A stretch of 64,000 bases of DNA from an uncultured Clostridia bacterium (GTDB taxonomy: Bacteria; Bacillota; Clostridia; Oscillospirales; Butyricicoccaceae): assembly GCA_944375715.1 (NCBI GenBank), contig CALWAP010000003.1, positions 36,203-100,202 on the forward strand. Direction: 5' to 3'. Below the pieces are notes generated by a model. The model was not told the origin of the DNA. It saw nothing but the letters and a program-made list of their open reading frames with translations, and ran no database searches. Every line of letters begins with the position of its first letter. The first letter of the stretch is position 1. The position numbers were made by a program, and so were the translations under genes. Of this stretch, positions 41,495 to 50,063 are shown piece by piece.

Positions 41495-42880
41495 ATGGTT
41501 TTCAGCAGTCCACTTTTTATTGTTTTATACCTGCCTTTGGCCCTGGGGCTTTATTTCCTCATGCCCAAAAGGCTTAGGAACGGCGTCATATTTTTTGTCA
41601 GCCTCATATTTTACGGCTGGGGCGAGCCCGTCTATGTCTCACTCATGCTTTTTTCCACAGTCGTCGATTTCGCCTGCGGCTATATGGCCGATAAGCTCCG
41701 GGGCACCGGGGGGGCCAAGGCCTGGCTTTTGGCTTCGGTCATAATCAACCTTTCCCTGCTGGGCTTTTTCAAATACAGCGGTTTTTTGGCCCGGAGCCTG
41801 AACTCGATGTTCGGCCTTTCCCTTTATGTGCCCAAAGTGTCCCTTCCCATCGGCATATCCTTTTACACCTTCCAGACAATGTCCTATACGATAGACGTAT
41901 ACAGGGGCGAGGCGCCGGTGCAGAAAAACATCATTTCCTTCGGGGCCTATGTGGCCTTGTTCCCCCAGCTTATCGCGGGGCCGATAGTCAGGTATTCCGA
42001 CATAGCCTGCCAGATGGAAGGCCGCGAGGAAAACACCGATATTTTCGGCAAAGGCTGCTCGCGGTTTGTCTGCGGCCTTTGCAAAAAGGTCATGCTGGCC
42101 AACTCTTTCGGCGCAGTGTGGGAGTTTTTCATGGCAAGGCCCGAGGAAAGCATTTTGGGCTCATGGATAGGGATAATATGCTACGCCCTTCAGATATACT
42201 ATGATTTTTCGGGCTATTCCGACATGGCTTTGGGACTTGGGGGCATGCTGGGCTTTTCCTTCCCCGAAAACTTCCTGCACCCCTATGCCTCCCGCTCTAT
42301 AACCGAGTTCTGGCGCAGGTGGCATGTGTCTTTGGGCACATGGTTCCGCGAATATGTCTATATACCCCTGGGCGGCAACCGCAAAGGCATTAAAAGGCAG
42401 ATATTCAATATGCTTGTCGTCTGGCTTTTGACGGGCATATGGCACGGCGCCGGGTGGAACTTCCTTTTATGGGGGCTTTATTATTTCGTGCTCCTGACCT
42501 TTGAAAAGCTGTTTTTGCTCAAAAGGCTTGAAAAAGCGCCCCTTTTGGCCAGGGCATATACATTCTTTGCCGTGTGCCTGGGCTGGGTGCTTTTTGCCTG
42601 CGAGGACCTTAATCTGGTACATGGGTATCTTGAGGGTATGTTCAAAGGCCCCCTTCTGTCCCAAAGCGCCCTTTACTACCTTTCGTCCATGGGCCCGCTG
42701 ATGGCCTTGGGGCTTATCGGCTCGGGCGGGTTTGTAAACAGCCTGTGGAAAAAACTGACCGCGGGCGAAAGCAAAAAAGCCGCCTTTATTTCGGCCGCGG
42801 CTTTGGTTTTGGGCTTTACGGCGTCGGTGGCCTGCCTTGTGGCCGGGACGTACAACCCGTTTTTGTATTTCAGGTTTTAA
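41495..42880 (+). CDS. MBOAT-family O-acyltransferase (AlgI/DltB type)
   Basis: 461-residue polytopic membrane protein, about ten or more hydrophobic segments. The conserved MBOAT blocks are LPIGISFYTFQTMSYTIDVYRG, FPQLIAGPIVRYSD, IYYDFSGYSDMALGLGGMLGF, PYASRSITEFWRRWHVSLGTWFREYVYIPLGG and the catalytic WHGAGWNFLLWG with His317. These enzymes move acetyl groups across the membrane to surface polysaccharides. GGAGG precedes the ATG. The DHHW gene 12 bases downstream is the usual partner that completes transfer outside. Confidence 0.93.
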   Translation: MVFSSPLFIVLYLPLALGLYFLMPKRLRNGVIFFVSLIFYGWGEPVYVSLMLFSTVVDFACGYMADKLRGTGGAKAWLLASVIINLSLLGFFKYSGFLARSLNSMFGLSLYVPKVSLPIGISFYTFQTMSYTIDVYRGEAPVQKNIISFGAYVALFPQLIAGPIVRYSDIACQMEGREENTDIFGKGCSRFVCGLCKKVMLANSFGAVWEFFMARPEESILGSWIGIICYALQIYYDFSGYSDMALGLGGMLGFSFPENFLHPYASRSITEFWRRWHVSLGTWFREYVYIPLGGNRKGIKRQIFNMLVVWLLTGIWHGAGWNFLLWGLYYFVLLTFEKLFLLKRLEKAPLLARAYTFFAVCLGWVLFACEDLNLVHGYLEGMFKGPLLSQSALYYLSSMGPLMALGLIGSGGFVNSLWKKLTAGESKKAAFISAAALVLGFTASVACLVAGTYNPFLYFRF

Positions 42881-42892
42881 GGAGGAAGAGTT

Positions 42893-43975
42893 ATGAAGGA
42901 AAGAGCCTGCGCCTTTTCGTTTCTTGCGATACTGCTGTTTTTGAGCATGTGCTTTGTCTTCCTGCCCAAGGCCTCCTATTCCGAAACCGAAAACAGGTAC
43001 CTTGCCTCCCTGCCCGAGTTTTCTTTTGAAAGCCTTTTAAACGGCGATTTCACCTCTGATTTCGAAAGCTGGGTCAGCGACACCTTCCCTTTCAGGGATA
43101 CATGGATAGGCCTTAAAAGCTATATCGAGCTTTTGGAGGGCAGGAAGGACACGGGTGGCGTTTATGTCACAAAGGACGGGTACCTTATCGAGATGTTCAC
43201 CGAGGCGGACAATGAACTTTATCTTAAAAACCTCGATTATGTAAGGCAGTTTAAGGAGAGCTTCGAAAAAAACGGCGGCAGCTTTGATTTTATGCTGGTG
43301 CCGACGGCAGCGGAGGTTTTAAAGGACAAAATAGGCCAAAGCGCCGATATAAGCCAGAAAGAGCTTCTGTCGATGGCTTCCGACATACTGAGCTGCGACT
43401 GTTTAAGCGAGCTTTCAGCCCATACCGATGAATATATATACTATAAGACCGACCACCATTGGACCAGCCTGGGGGCCTATTACGGCTATAAGGCCCTTAT
43501 GGGGGAAAACGCCCTCGACATATCCGGGTTTGAAAAAGAGGTCCTGTCCGAGGATTTCCTGGGCACCACCTATTCCAAAGCGGGGATTTATTTCGAAAAG
43601 GACCGGATAGACGCATATAAGTACGGCTCTCCCTCGGTTTCCTACAATATGCAGGAGGAAAGCCAGGGCATATATGACAGAAGCTATCTTGAAAAAAAGG
43701 ACAAATACTCGGTCTTTTTAAGCGGCAACCAGCCACTTTCGGTCATAAAGACGGGAAATGAGGGCGGGAAGCTGCTGCTTATAAAGGACTCTTACGCCAA
43801 CTGCTTTGTGCAGTTCCTCATGCCCCATTACAGCGAGATCCATGTAATAGACCTGCGGTCCTTCGGCTCGTCCCTTTCGGCCTATATCCAAAAGGAGAAC
43901 ATCGAAAACGCCCTGGTGCTTTATAACCTCAAGGGCTTTTCGGAGGAGACGTCGGTCTTCAGGCTCCTGTATTAA
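42893..43975 (+). CDS. DHHW-family (AlgJ/AlgX-like) acetylation protein
   Basis: 360 residues. One N-terminal membrane helix (about 8-25) anchors an extracytoplasmic SGNH-hydrolase-like domain. The family motif is YYKTDHHWTSLGAYYGYKAL (Asp187, His188, His189, Trp190), with LLIKDSYANCFVQFL near the C-terminus holding the Ser of the SGNH pattern. It works with the MBOAT protein upstream to O-acetylate a wall or capsular polymer. AGGAGG precedes the ATG, and the pair is co-transcribed. Confidence 0.9.
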   Translation: MKERACAFSFLAILLFLSMCFVFLPKASYSETENRYLASLPEFSFESLLNGDFTSDFESWVSDTFPFRDTWIGLKSYIELLEGRKDTGGVYVTKDGYLIEMFTEADNELYLKNLDYVRQFKESFEKNGGSFDFMLVPTAAEVLKDKIGQSADISQKELLSMASDILSCDCLSELSAHTDEYIYYKTDHHWTSLGAYYGYKALMGENALDISGFEKEVLSEDFLGTTYSKAGIYFEKDRIDAYKYGSPSVSYNMQEESQGIYDRSYLEKKDKYSVFLSGNQPLSVIKTGNEGGKLLLIKDSYANCFVQFLMPHYSEIHVIDLRSFGSSLSAYIQKENIENALVLYNLKGFSEETSVFRLLY

Positions 43976-43981
43976 TTTTGC

Positions 43982-44028
43982 ATTACATTTTGATTACGCT
44001 ATTGATTATATCGCGGTAATGTTATAAT
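43982..44028 (+). promoter_or_regulatory. Promoter with a second SARP-like repeat
   Basis: ATTACAT (43982-43988), TTTG, ATTACGC (43993-43999): heptamers 11 bases apart with the spacer TTTG, like the CTTG-spaced operator at 39851. TATAAT at 44023-44028 is the -10, 23 bases on, so the geometry is less ideal. Confidence 0.5.
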
Positions 44029-44079
44029 ATGGAGCCAAAGGACAGTTTTTGTCCCGGATTTAAAAAAGGAGGAACAGTG

Positions 44080-45684
44080 ATGAAAAAGTTATTGGCAATG
44101 CTGCTTTCCGCCGTCATGGTGTTTTCATGCTCGTCGGTCATGGCGTATGAGCCGACACCCGAAAATGACGCCACGATAGGCATTATCGGCGGAGCCGACG
44201 GCCCCACCTCGGTAATAGTCGGCGAGGATGAGACTTACCGTCAGGCCCTTATCGACCAGGCCAAGGCGCTTATGCCCTATAAGGAGGGCGTCAATGTCTG
44301 GATGAACGGCAGCTACATGAGCTTTGAGGATGCAAGGCCGGTTTTGACCGGTGACCGCACCTTTGTGCCTTACAGGGCCATTTTGGAGGGCCTCGGGGCT
44401 GTTGTGTCCTATGACAGCGGCAATATCCAGGCCGTGTTTGAGGACGGTTCGGTAATGAAGCTGGCCATCGGCTCTTATGAAATGACATACCAGAAGGGTG
44501 AGGACATCACCACCGTCACGATGGATGTCGCCCCCTATATCGACAGCGCCACGGGCCGCACCTATGTCCCCGCCCGCTTCATCGGCGAGACCCTGGGCCT
44601 GACGGTCACCTGGGACCCCGATATCTGGGTTGCCTATATCATCGATTGGGATGAGCTGGAGGCCGACATCAACAGCCGCTTTACCGAGTTCAACGAGATG
44701 ATGGCCGCCCTTATGAGCGCTCAGGATATGGACCAGGCCTATCGCTCCAAGGACAGCATCAAATTCACAATGGACCTTGACACCATGAGCGGCAGGCCCT
44801 GCGAGGTTACCCTTGAGGGCGAGAGCCTTATGAAGGGCCTTAACGCTTCGGGCACATACACCCTGGGCCTTGACCTGGGCGGGCTGAAGGACGGCCTGGA
44901 AGCCATGGGCCAGGAGACCGAAGACCTGATTAACGCCATTGACGGCGCAGATACCGACTATATCGTTTCCACCGAGGGCATGTATTTCAGGGGCAGCCTT
45001 ATCGCCCTTCTGACCGGCTCGTCGGAAGAGACTTGGCTGGGCCTGCCCTCCCTTTATGACCTTTATTCCCAGATGGGCATAGACATAGAGGGCATCATGA
45101 ATGCGGCCTATGGAAACAGCATGAACATCGGCTCGCTTTTGAGGGTAATGCTGGAAGACGGCACCCTTTCGTCCCAGATGGGATATATGGCTCCCGATCA
45201 GGCTGCCATGCTTTATACAATGGTTTACGAGACTGTCTTTGGCAATGACGCCATTGAAATCGGGCAGTCGGGTTCCAAGACGGTATACACCATGAGCTTT
45301 GACCTTGAAAGCATGATGAAGAGCATGCAGGAAGGCGGCATGATGACCGAGGAAGAGCTTAACGCCGCTCTTTCCGAGCTTGACGGCATGGTTATGGACT
45401 TTGTGATGAAGGTCACCATTGCGGGCGAGGATATCGGCTGCACCCTTGATATGAACATGGAGTACGAGGGCTTCAAGATGGTTTTGGACATGACTTCCGA
45501 CAACCTGACAAGCGAAGGCAAGTTTGAGCTTTTGGTTGAGGGCACCGGCGAGTTTGCCCTTGACTTTGAAACAAAGCTGACCGAAACCGATGACGAGCCT
45601 GCGATGGTTCCCGCCGACGGCGACATCGTGGATCTCGAGCAGCTGTTCAGCGACATGCTGGGCACCTACATGACCGTAAGGTAA
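44080..45684 (+). CDS. Secreted protein with copper-amine-oxidase N-terminal domain
   Basis: 534 residues. A signal peptide (KKLLAMLLSAVMVFSCSSVMA) is followed by the short motif TIGIIGGADGPTSVIVG (about 33-49), which also occurs in the beta subunits of sodium-pumping decarboxylases. A copper-amine-oxidase-N-type stalk domain follows (VWMNGSYMSFEDARPVL, RTFVPYRAILEGLGAVVSYD, GRTYVPARFIGETLGLTVTWD; about 65-185). The remaining 340 residues are a Met- and Gly-rich beta-type domain without recognised motif. It is likely wall-associated. ATG 44080 has GGAGG nearby; a frame from 44029 has no signal peptide at its start. Confidence 0.83.
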   Translation: MKKLLAMLLSAVMVFSCSSVMAYEPTPENDATIGIIGGADGPTSVIVGEDETYRQALIDQAKALMPYKEGVNVWMNGSYMSFEDARPVLTGDRTFVPYRAILEGLGAVVSYDSGNIQAVFEDGSVMKLAIGSYEMTYQKGEDITTVTMDVAPYIDSATGRTYVPARFIGETLGLTVTWDPDIWVAYIIDWDELEADINSRFTEFNEMMAALMSAQDMDQAYRSKDSIKFTMDLDTMSGRPCEVTLEGESLMKGLNASGTYTLGLDLGGLKDGLEAMGQETEDLINAIDGADTDYIVSTEGMYFRGSLIALLTGSSEETWLGLPSLYDLYSQMGIDIEGIMNAAYGNSMNIGSLLRVMLEDGTLSSQMGYMAPDQAAMLYTMVYETVFGNDAIEIGQSGSKTVYTMSFDLESMMKSMQEGGMMTEEELNAALSELDGMVMDFVMKVTIAGEDIGCTLDMNMEYEGFKMVLDMTSDNLTSEGKFELLVEGTGEFALDFETKLTETDDEPAMVPADGDIVDLEQLFSDMLGTYMTVR

Positions 45685-45700
45685 AATTTTCCGGTATGAA

Positions 45701-45726
45701 AGCGCGGGCTTTGCCCGCGCTTTTTT
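45701..45726 (+). terminator. Terminator after the copper-amine-oxidase-domain gene
   Basis: AGCGCGGGC-TTT-GCCCGCGCT, then T run. Confidence 0.92.
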
Positions 45727-45864
45727 ATTCCCCGGCCCTTTTTCCCGCCGCCCCGGGAGGGGAAAGGCATTTAACGCAGGGGAAGACAAAGCCGTAAACG
45801 GTGGGAAAATAAGTCTGATTTCCGAACCTTTTATGAACAAAGAGAAAACTTGCACAAAAGATAG

Positions 45865-45892
45865 TTGCTTCCCTGCTTTTGTATGGTACAAT
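45865..45892 (+). promoter_or_regulatory. Promoter of the tandem lipoprotein genes
   Basis: TTGCTT (45865-45870), 16-base spacer ending TGG, TACAAT (45887-45892). Confidence 0.6.
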
Positions 45893-45945
45893 TTAACTGT
45901 AAAGAGATATTCCGCCGAACTTTTGAAATGTGAGGAGGAAATATT

Positions 45946-46932
45946 ATGAAAAGAAGCATAATTTTAATTCTGTGCCTGCTTCTGCTTTCGTCCTGCGCCA
46001 GCGCCCCGGAGGGCGGTTCGGGGCAGCGGGACATGCCCGACGGGTATGAGGAAAAGCTGGGGCAGCTAAGCCCCCTTTCCCTGCCCGAGCTGCCTTTAAC
46101 GGAGCTTCCCGGGCTTGACGAGGCCATGGAGTATATAAACAGGCTCAGCCCGGAAAACAGCCGGGCGTACCTCAGGGCCCTTTTGGAGTACCTTTCCTTT
46201 ATGAGCGAAGGCGGGCAGCAGGAGGTTTTGAAGGAGAGCTTCGACGCCTTTGCAAGCGGCCAGAAGCTGCTGCCGCTTGAAAGCTGGGAGATAGGCTTTG
46301 AAAACACCCTTCAGATGAACACCGCCTGCAACCAGAAGTACTTTGCCCAGATATACGCCGAAATAGAGGTGTCCTATGACCCATCGAAGACCCAAAACGA
46401 AAGCTCGGCCGTCGAGCAGTTCTTCCTGTCGGCCCAGGACGCGCTTAAATCGAATGTGGTCGGCTATTACCGCCTGGCCGGGGTGGAGATAGTTTACCGA
46501 AGCAAGGAAGGCTCCTACCGCAACGACCGGCGGGAAAGCTATACCTGGGGCGGCACCAACAGGGACCTGCTTTATGATGAGATCGCCTGGCAGCCCGAGG
46601 GCGAAAAGGAGGCCCAGACGATAGCTTATGACTTTGTATGGGGGCTTGACAAGGAGCTTTTCGGGGAAAGCGGGATATACCTGTCCTACGGCCGCCAGAT
46701 ATTCCTGACCCGTTTCGGCATAAAGGACGGGGCACTTTATATCGGCTTAAGCTCTCATTCGCCCTTGCCGCAGGGGGTAAAGGGCAGTTTAGATGAAAGA
46801 TTTTCACAGCTTGTCAATGATATCAAAAAGGAGGAGAGGGCGAACTATTACATAGAGCAGAACGGCCTTGAAGGGGCGGTTATAGAGGTGGACGACTGCG
46901 GAAGGAAAGAAGCATACGAGTATGTTTTTTAA
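45946..46932 (+). CDS. Lipoprotein, unknown family, copy 1
   Basis: 328 residues. Signal KRSIILILCLLLLSSCAS with lipobox LLSSC (Cys17). The mature part has no motif I recognise: SPLSLPELPLTELPGLDEAMEYI, ESFDAFASGQKLLPLESWEIGFEN, SSAVEQFFLSAQDALKSNVVGYYRLAGVEIVYRS, IAWQPEGEKEAQT. These stretches recur almost unchanged in the next gene. GGAGG precedes the ATG. Relative to copy 2 it lacks about 16 residues after FGESGIYLS (the segment that reads SFYTSDNLKELMEERGLEES in copy 2). Possible sensor or wall-stress lipoprotein; not assigned. Confidence 0.8.
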   Translation: MKRSIILILCLLLLSSCASAPEGGSGQRDMPDGYEEKLGQLSPLSLPELPLTELPGLDEAMEYINRLSPENSRAYLRALLEYLSFMSEGGQQEVLKESFDAFASGQKLLPLESWEIGFENTLQMNTACNQKYFAQIYAEIEVSYDPSKTQNESSAVEQFFLSAQDALKSNVVGYYRLAGVEIVYRSKEGSYRNDRRESYTWGGTNRDLLYDEIAWQPEGEKEAQTIAYDFVWGLDKELFGESGIYLSYGRQIFLTRFGIKDGALYIGLSSHSPLPQGVKGSLDERFSQLVNDIKKEERANYYIEQNGLEGAVIEVDDCGRKEAYEYVF

Positions 46933-46951
46933 CCGAAACGGAGGGTTATTT

Positions 46952-47956
46952 ATGAAAAAAGCGTTGGTTTTTACCCTTTGCGCCCTGATGCTCCTTTTGC
47001 CTGCCTGCTCGGGGGAAAATGAGGATAAAGGGCAGGGCCAGACCCTTTCCCTGCCCGAGCTTCCCTTAAAGGAGCTGCCCGGGCTTGACGAGGCCATGGA
47101 ATATATAAAGGGCCTTGACCAAGGCTCCGGCGCGCAGTATGTAACGGCCCTTTTGGAGTATCTTTGCCAAATGAGCCCTGCGGAGCAGCAGGAGGTCTTG
47201 AAGGAAAGTTTCGACGCCTTTGCCGGCAGCCAGAATATCCTGCCCCTTGAAAGCTGGGAGATAAGCTTTGAGGATACTTTGGAGCTCAACCGCCTTTATA
47301 ACGAAAAGCAGTTCGAGCAGATATACGCCGATATCGAGGTCAGATACGACCCTGAAAATGAGGATATATCCGACGAAAGCGCGGCTGTCGAGCAGTTCTT
47401 CCTTTCGGCCCGGGACGCGCTTAAATCGAATGTGGTGGGATATTACCGCCTGGCCGGGGTGGACATAATTTACCGAAGCGAGGATGGCTCCCACCGCAAC
47501 GACCGGCAGGAAAGCTATACTTCCCAGGCGTCAAACAAAAACGAGCTTTATGACGCCATAGCCTGGCAGCCCGAGGGCGAAAAGGAGGCCCAGACAACAG
47601 CCTATGATTTTGTGTCAAGCCTTGACAAAGAGCTTTTCGGGGAAGGCCAAAGCTTTTATACCAGCGACAACCTAAAGGAGCTTATGGAAGAGCGGGGCCT
47701 GGAGGAAAGCTGGAACAAGCAGATATTTCTTTCCCACTTCGGCATAAAGGACGGGGCGCTTTATATCGGCGTTGAGATATGCTCCGCCCTGCCCGATGAG
47801 GCCGCGGGAAGCCTGGAGCAGAGGTTTGCACAGCTTGTGGAAAACATCAAGGCCGGCTCCGGCGGGTATATAAGCCAAAACGGCCTTGAAAAGGCCGTGG
47901 TGGATATCAATTATATCGGCACGGGCGGTCGCCTTTCCTTTGAATACGGCCTTTAG
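46952..47956 (+). CDS. Lipoprotein, unknown family, copy 2
   Basis: 334 residues, tandem paralogue of the gene before it. Signal KKALVFTLCALMLLLPACSG with lipobox LLPAC. Conserved stretches LSLPELPLKELPGLDEAMEYI, ESFDAFAGSQNILPLESWEISFED, AAVEQFFLSARDALKSNVVGYYRLAGVDIIYRSEDGSHRND-type core, and FGIKDGALYIG match copy 1. ATG 46952 follows GGAGGG; an earlier ATG in frame at 46922 lies within the end of copy 1. Nineteen bases separate the two, so both use one promoter. Function unknown. Confidence 0.8.
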   Translation: MKKALVFTLCALMLLLPACSGENEDKGQGQTLSLPELPLKELPGLDEAMEYIKGLDQGSGAQYVTALLEYLCQMSPAEQQEVLKESFDAFAGSQNILPLESWEISFEDTLELNRLYNEKQFEQIYADIEVRYDPENEDISDESAAVEQFFLSARDALKSNVVGYYRLAGVDIIYRSEDGSHRNDRQESYTSQASNKNELYDAIAWQPEGEKEAQTTAYDFVSSLDKELFGEGQSFYTSDNLKELMEERGLEESWNKQIFLSHFGIKDGALYIGVEICSALPDEAAGSLEQRFAQLVENIKAGSGGYISQNGLEKAVVDINYIGTGGRLSFEYGL

Positions 47957-47969
47957 GAAATGAATATAA

Positions 47970-47997
47970 GGCGGCGGGAAATCCCGCCGCCGTTTTT
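47970..47997 (+). terminator. Terminator after the lipoprotein pair
   Basis: GGCGGCGGGA-AA-TCCCGCCGCC, then GTTTTT. Confidence 0.92.
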
Positions 47998-48263
47998 ATT
48001 TGGCTATCCTTTTTTGTTTTGCCATCCCGAATGGGGCAAATGATCGCCTGGCTGCTTTGCCCTTTTAAAATAAACGGAGTATGCAGATGGGGACCTTTCG
48101 GGCTGCGCCCTCAGGATGACAAAGGAAAAGCCGAAATGACAAAAGGAAATAGCTTTTCCCTATTCTGAGTTTTGCCTGTCATCCCTTTTTTTCTTTGTCG
48201 CCTTGTTTTGTTGTGTCATTCTGGGCGATCACCTGCCCGTATAGCTTTTTAACGTATGCGGTA
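47998..48263. repeat. Intergenic stretch with dispersed-repeat look
   Basis: No gene is supported. It contains CCTTTCGGGCTGCGCCCTCA next to GGATGACA (around 48098-48121) and the inverted partner TGTCATCC (around 48178), a composition like the dispersed intergenic repeats of many gut Bacillota. Only one copy is in this window, so repeat status is a guess. Confidence 0.4.
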
Positions 48264-48292
48264 TTGAAGATTTTGGATGCAGATGCTAAAAT
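48264..48292 (+). promoter_or_regulatory. Promoter of the M14 peptidase gene
   Basis: TTGAAG (48264-48269), 17-base spacer, TAAAAT (48287-48292); the ribosome site AAAGGAGG follows at 48311-48318. Confidence 0.6.
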
Positions 48293-48330
48293 TAAAATAT
48301 ATCAGAATAAAAAGGAGGCTCTTTGGAAAA

Positions 48331-50013
48331 ATGGCTCTTACACATGTTTATGACCACTATTACCGCTACGGCGAGATAGAGGAAATACTTAAAGGCTATG
48401 CCGAAAAGTACCCCCGCTATGCCGCCCTTTCCTCGGCGGGACAGACCCCCGAAAAAAGGCAGCAGTGGGTTTTGACGGTCACCGATACCGAAACGGGCAG
48501 CGCCGGGGATAAACCCGCCCTTTATGTCGAGGGCAATATCCATGCCGGCGAGGTAACGGGCAGCATGACGGTCATGTACCTGCTGGACAGCATATTCAGC
48601 AATCTTGAAAAGCCCGAGATAAAGAACCTTTTGGAAAATTACACCCTTTACGCCATGCCCAGGGTCTCCCCCGACGGCTCGGAGTTTTACCTGACAAATG
48701 CCGATTCACTGCGTTCGGCCCCCCGCATGTTCCCCCTGCCCGAGCTTGTGCCCGGCCTTCAGAGAAAGGACATGGACGGCGACGGCGTTATCCGCCTTAT
48801 GAGGGTCAAAAGCCCTTACGGCGCGTGGAAGGTGTCAGATAAGGACGGAAGGGTCATGACGGCCAGGCGTCCCGACGAGCTGGAAGGCGAGTTTTACGAC
48901 GTGTTTGACGAGGGTTACATGGAAGGGCCTTATGACGGCCTTGACATAAAGGCGGCCCCCCAGCCCTTCGGCAACGACTTCAACCGCAACTACCCCATCG
49001 GCTGGGAGACCGAGGACAGCCAGAAGGGCTCGGGCGATTATCCCCTTTCCAACCCCGAAACCCGCTCCAACGCCGATTTCCTTTTAAACCATCCCAATGT
49101 CTGCTGCGTCATCGACATGCATACCTCGGGCGGCCAGAACCTCTATACCCCCGGATATAAAAGCCAGAAGGATGCCATCAAACAGGATATCGACCTTTAC
49201 CGCATGATAGGCGAGATAGCCCATGAGGAAAACGGCTATCCCGTTTTGAACCTTTACGATCAGTATATGCCGGCTTCCCATCCCCGCACAAGCGGCGGCT
49301 TTGACGATTTCTGCCACTTTACATTGGGTGTCCCCGCCATGACGATAGAGTGCTGGGACCTGATGGAAAGGGCCGGGGTCAAGGCCTCCTATCCGCCCAG
49401 GGAGGACAAGACCGACAGCGAGCGCGAGCAGGAGCTGTGTTTAGCCCTTAAGTGGCTGGATGAAAATGTCGGGAAGGAGGCCTTCAAGCCCTGGACGGAG
49501 TTTGACCATCCCCAGCTGGGCAGGGTCGAAATAGGCGGAGGGGACGTCAAGTTCCTTTTCCAGAACCCGCCTGTGCCTTACCTTGAGCAGGAGCTTAAAA
49601 AGCATACGGCCTTTATGCTCAGGCTGATAAAGATGCTGCCCAGGCTCAGGCTGGAAAACATCAGCACAAAAAAGGTCTCGGAGGGCGTTTTCGAGGTTTC
49701 GGCCGAGTGCGCCAACATAGGCTATATGCCCACCTATGTATTTAAAGAGGCCCTTAAGATAAAGAGGCTCAGGGGGGTCAGCGTCTCTGTTTCCGGCGTA
49801 GAGGCCATAGGCGAAAGCCGGCTCAGCCTGGGCCACCTGGAAGGCCGCATGGCCAAAAAGGCCCAATCCCGCGGCATAACCATGTCCACCGAGCTTGCGG
49901 GCGATTTAAGGAAAAAGGTCGCCTTTATCGTAAAGGGCAAAGAGGGCGACAGCTTTGAGCTTACCTGCCAAAGCCCGAGAGGCGGCAGCTTTACCGTAAG
50001 GGGCGTCCTTTAA
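48331..50013 (+). CDS. M14-family zinc carboxypeptidase
   Basis: 560 residues. The zinc ligands are in NIHAGEVTGS (His71, Glu74) and IDMHTSGGQN (third-ligand His); substrate-binding NDFNRNYPIGW (Asn-Arg) and catalytic PAMTIECWD (Glu) are present. Residues after about 430 form a separate beta domain. No signal peptide is seen, so it should act in the cytoplasm or leave by another route. ATG 48331 has AAAGGAGG 12 bases upstream; an earlier in-frame start would include the promoter. The next gene begins 50 bases later without a terminator, so the two are probably co-transcribed. Confidence 0.88.
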   Translation: MALTHVYDHYYRYGEIEEILKGYAEKYPRYAALSSAGQTPEKRQQWVLTVTDTETGSAGDKPALYVEGNIHAGEVTGSMTVMYLLDSIFSNLEKPEIKNLLENYTLYAMPRVSPDGSEFYLTNADSLRSAPRMFPLPELVPGLQRKDMDGDGVIRLMRVKSPYGAWKVSDKDGRVMTARRPDELEGEFYDVFDEGYMEGPYDGLDIKAAPQPFGNDFNRNYPIGWETEDSQKGSGDYPLSNPETRSNADFLLNHPNVCCVIDMHTSGGQNLYTPGYKSQKDAIKQDIDLYRMIGEIAHEENGYPVLNLYDQYMPASHPRTSGGFDDFCHFTLGVPAMTIECWDLMERAGVKASYPPREDKTDSEREQELCLALKWLDENVGKEAFKPWTEFDHPQLGRVEIGGGDVKFLFQNPPVPYLEQELKKHTAFMLRLIKMLPRLRLENISTKKVSEGVFEVSAECANIGYMPTYVFKEALKIKRLRGVSVSVSGVEAIGESRLSLGHLEGRMAKKAQSRGITMSTELAGDLRKKVAFIVKGKEGDSFELTCQSPRGGSFTVRGVL

Positions 50014-50063
50014 GCCCCTGCGTGAGCCGATATATAAAAAAATATATACAGGAGGAAACAAAA

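Noticed and set aside
44125..45891. Minus-strand open frame of 588 codons opposite the copper-amine-oxidase-domain gene
   Set aside because: The plus-strand gene has signal peptide, domain motifs, promoter and terminator; the reverse frame has none.
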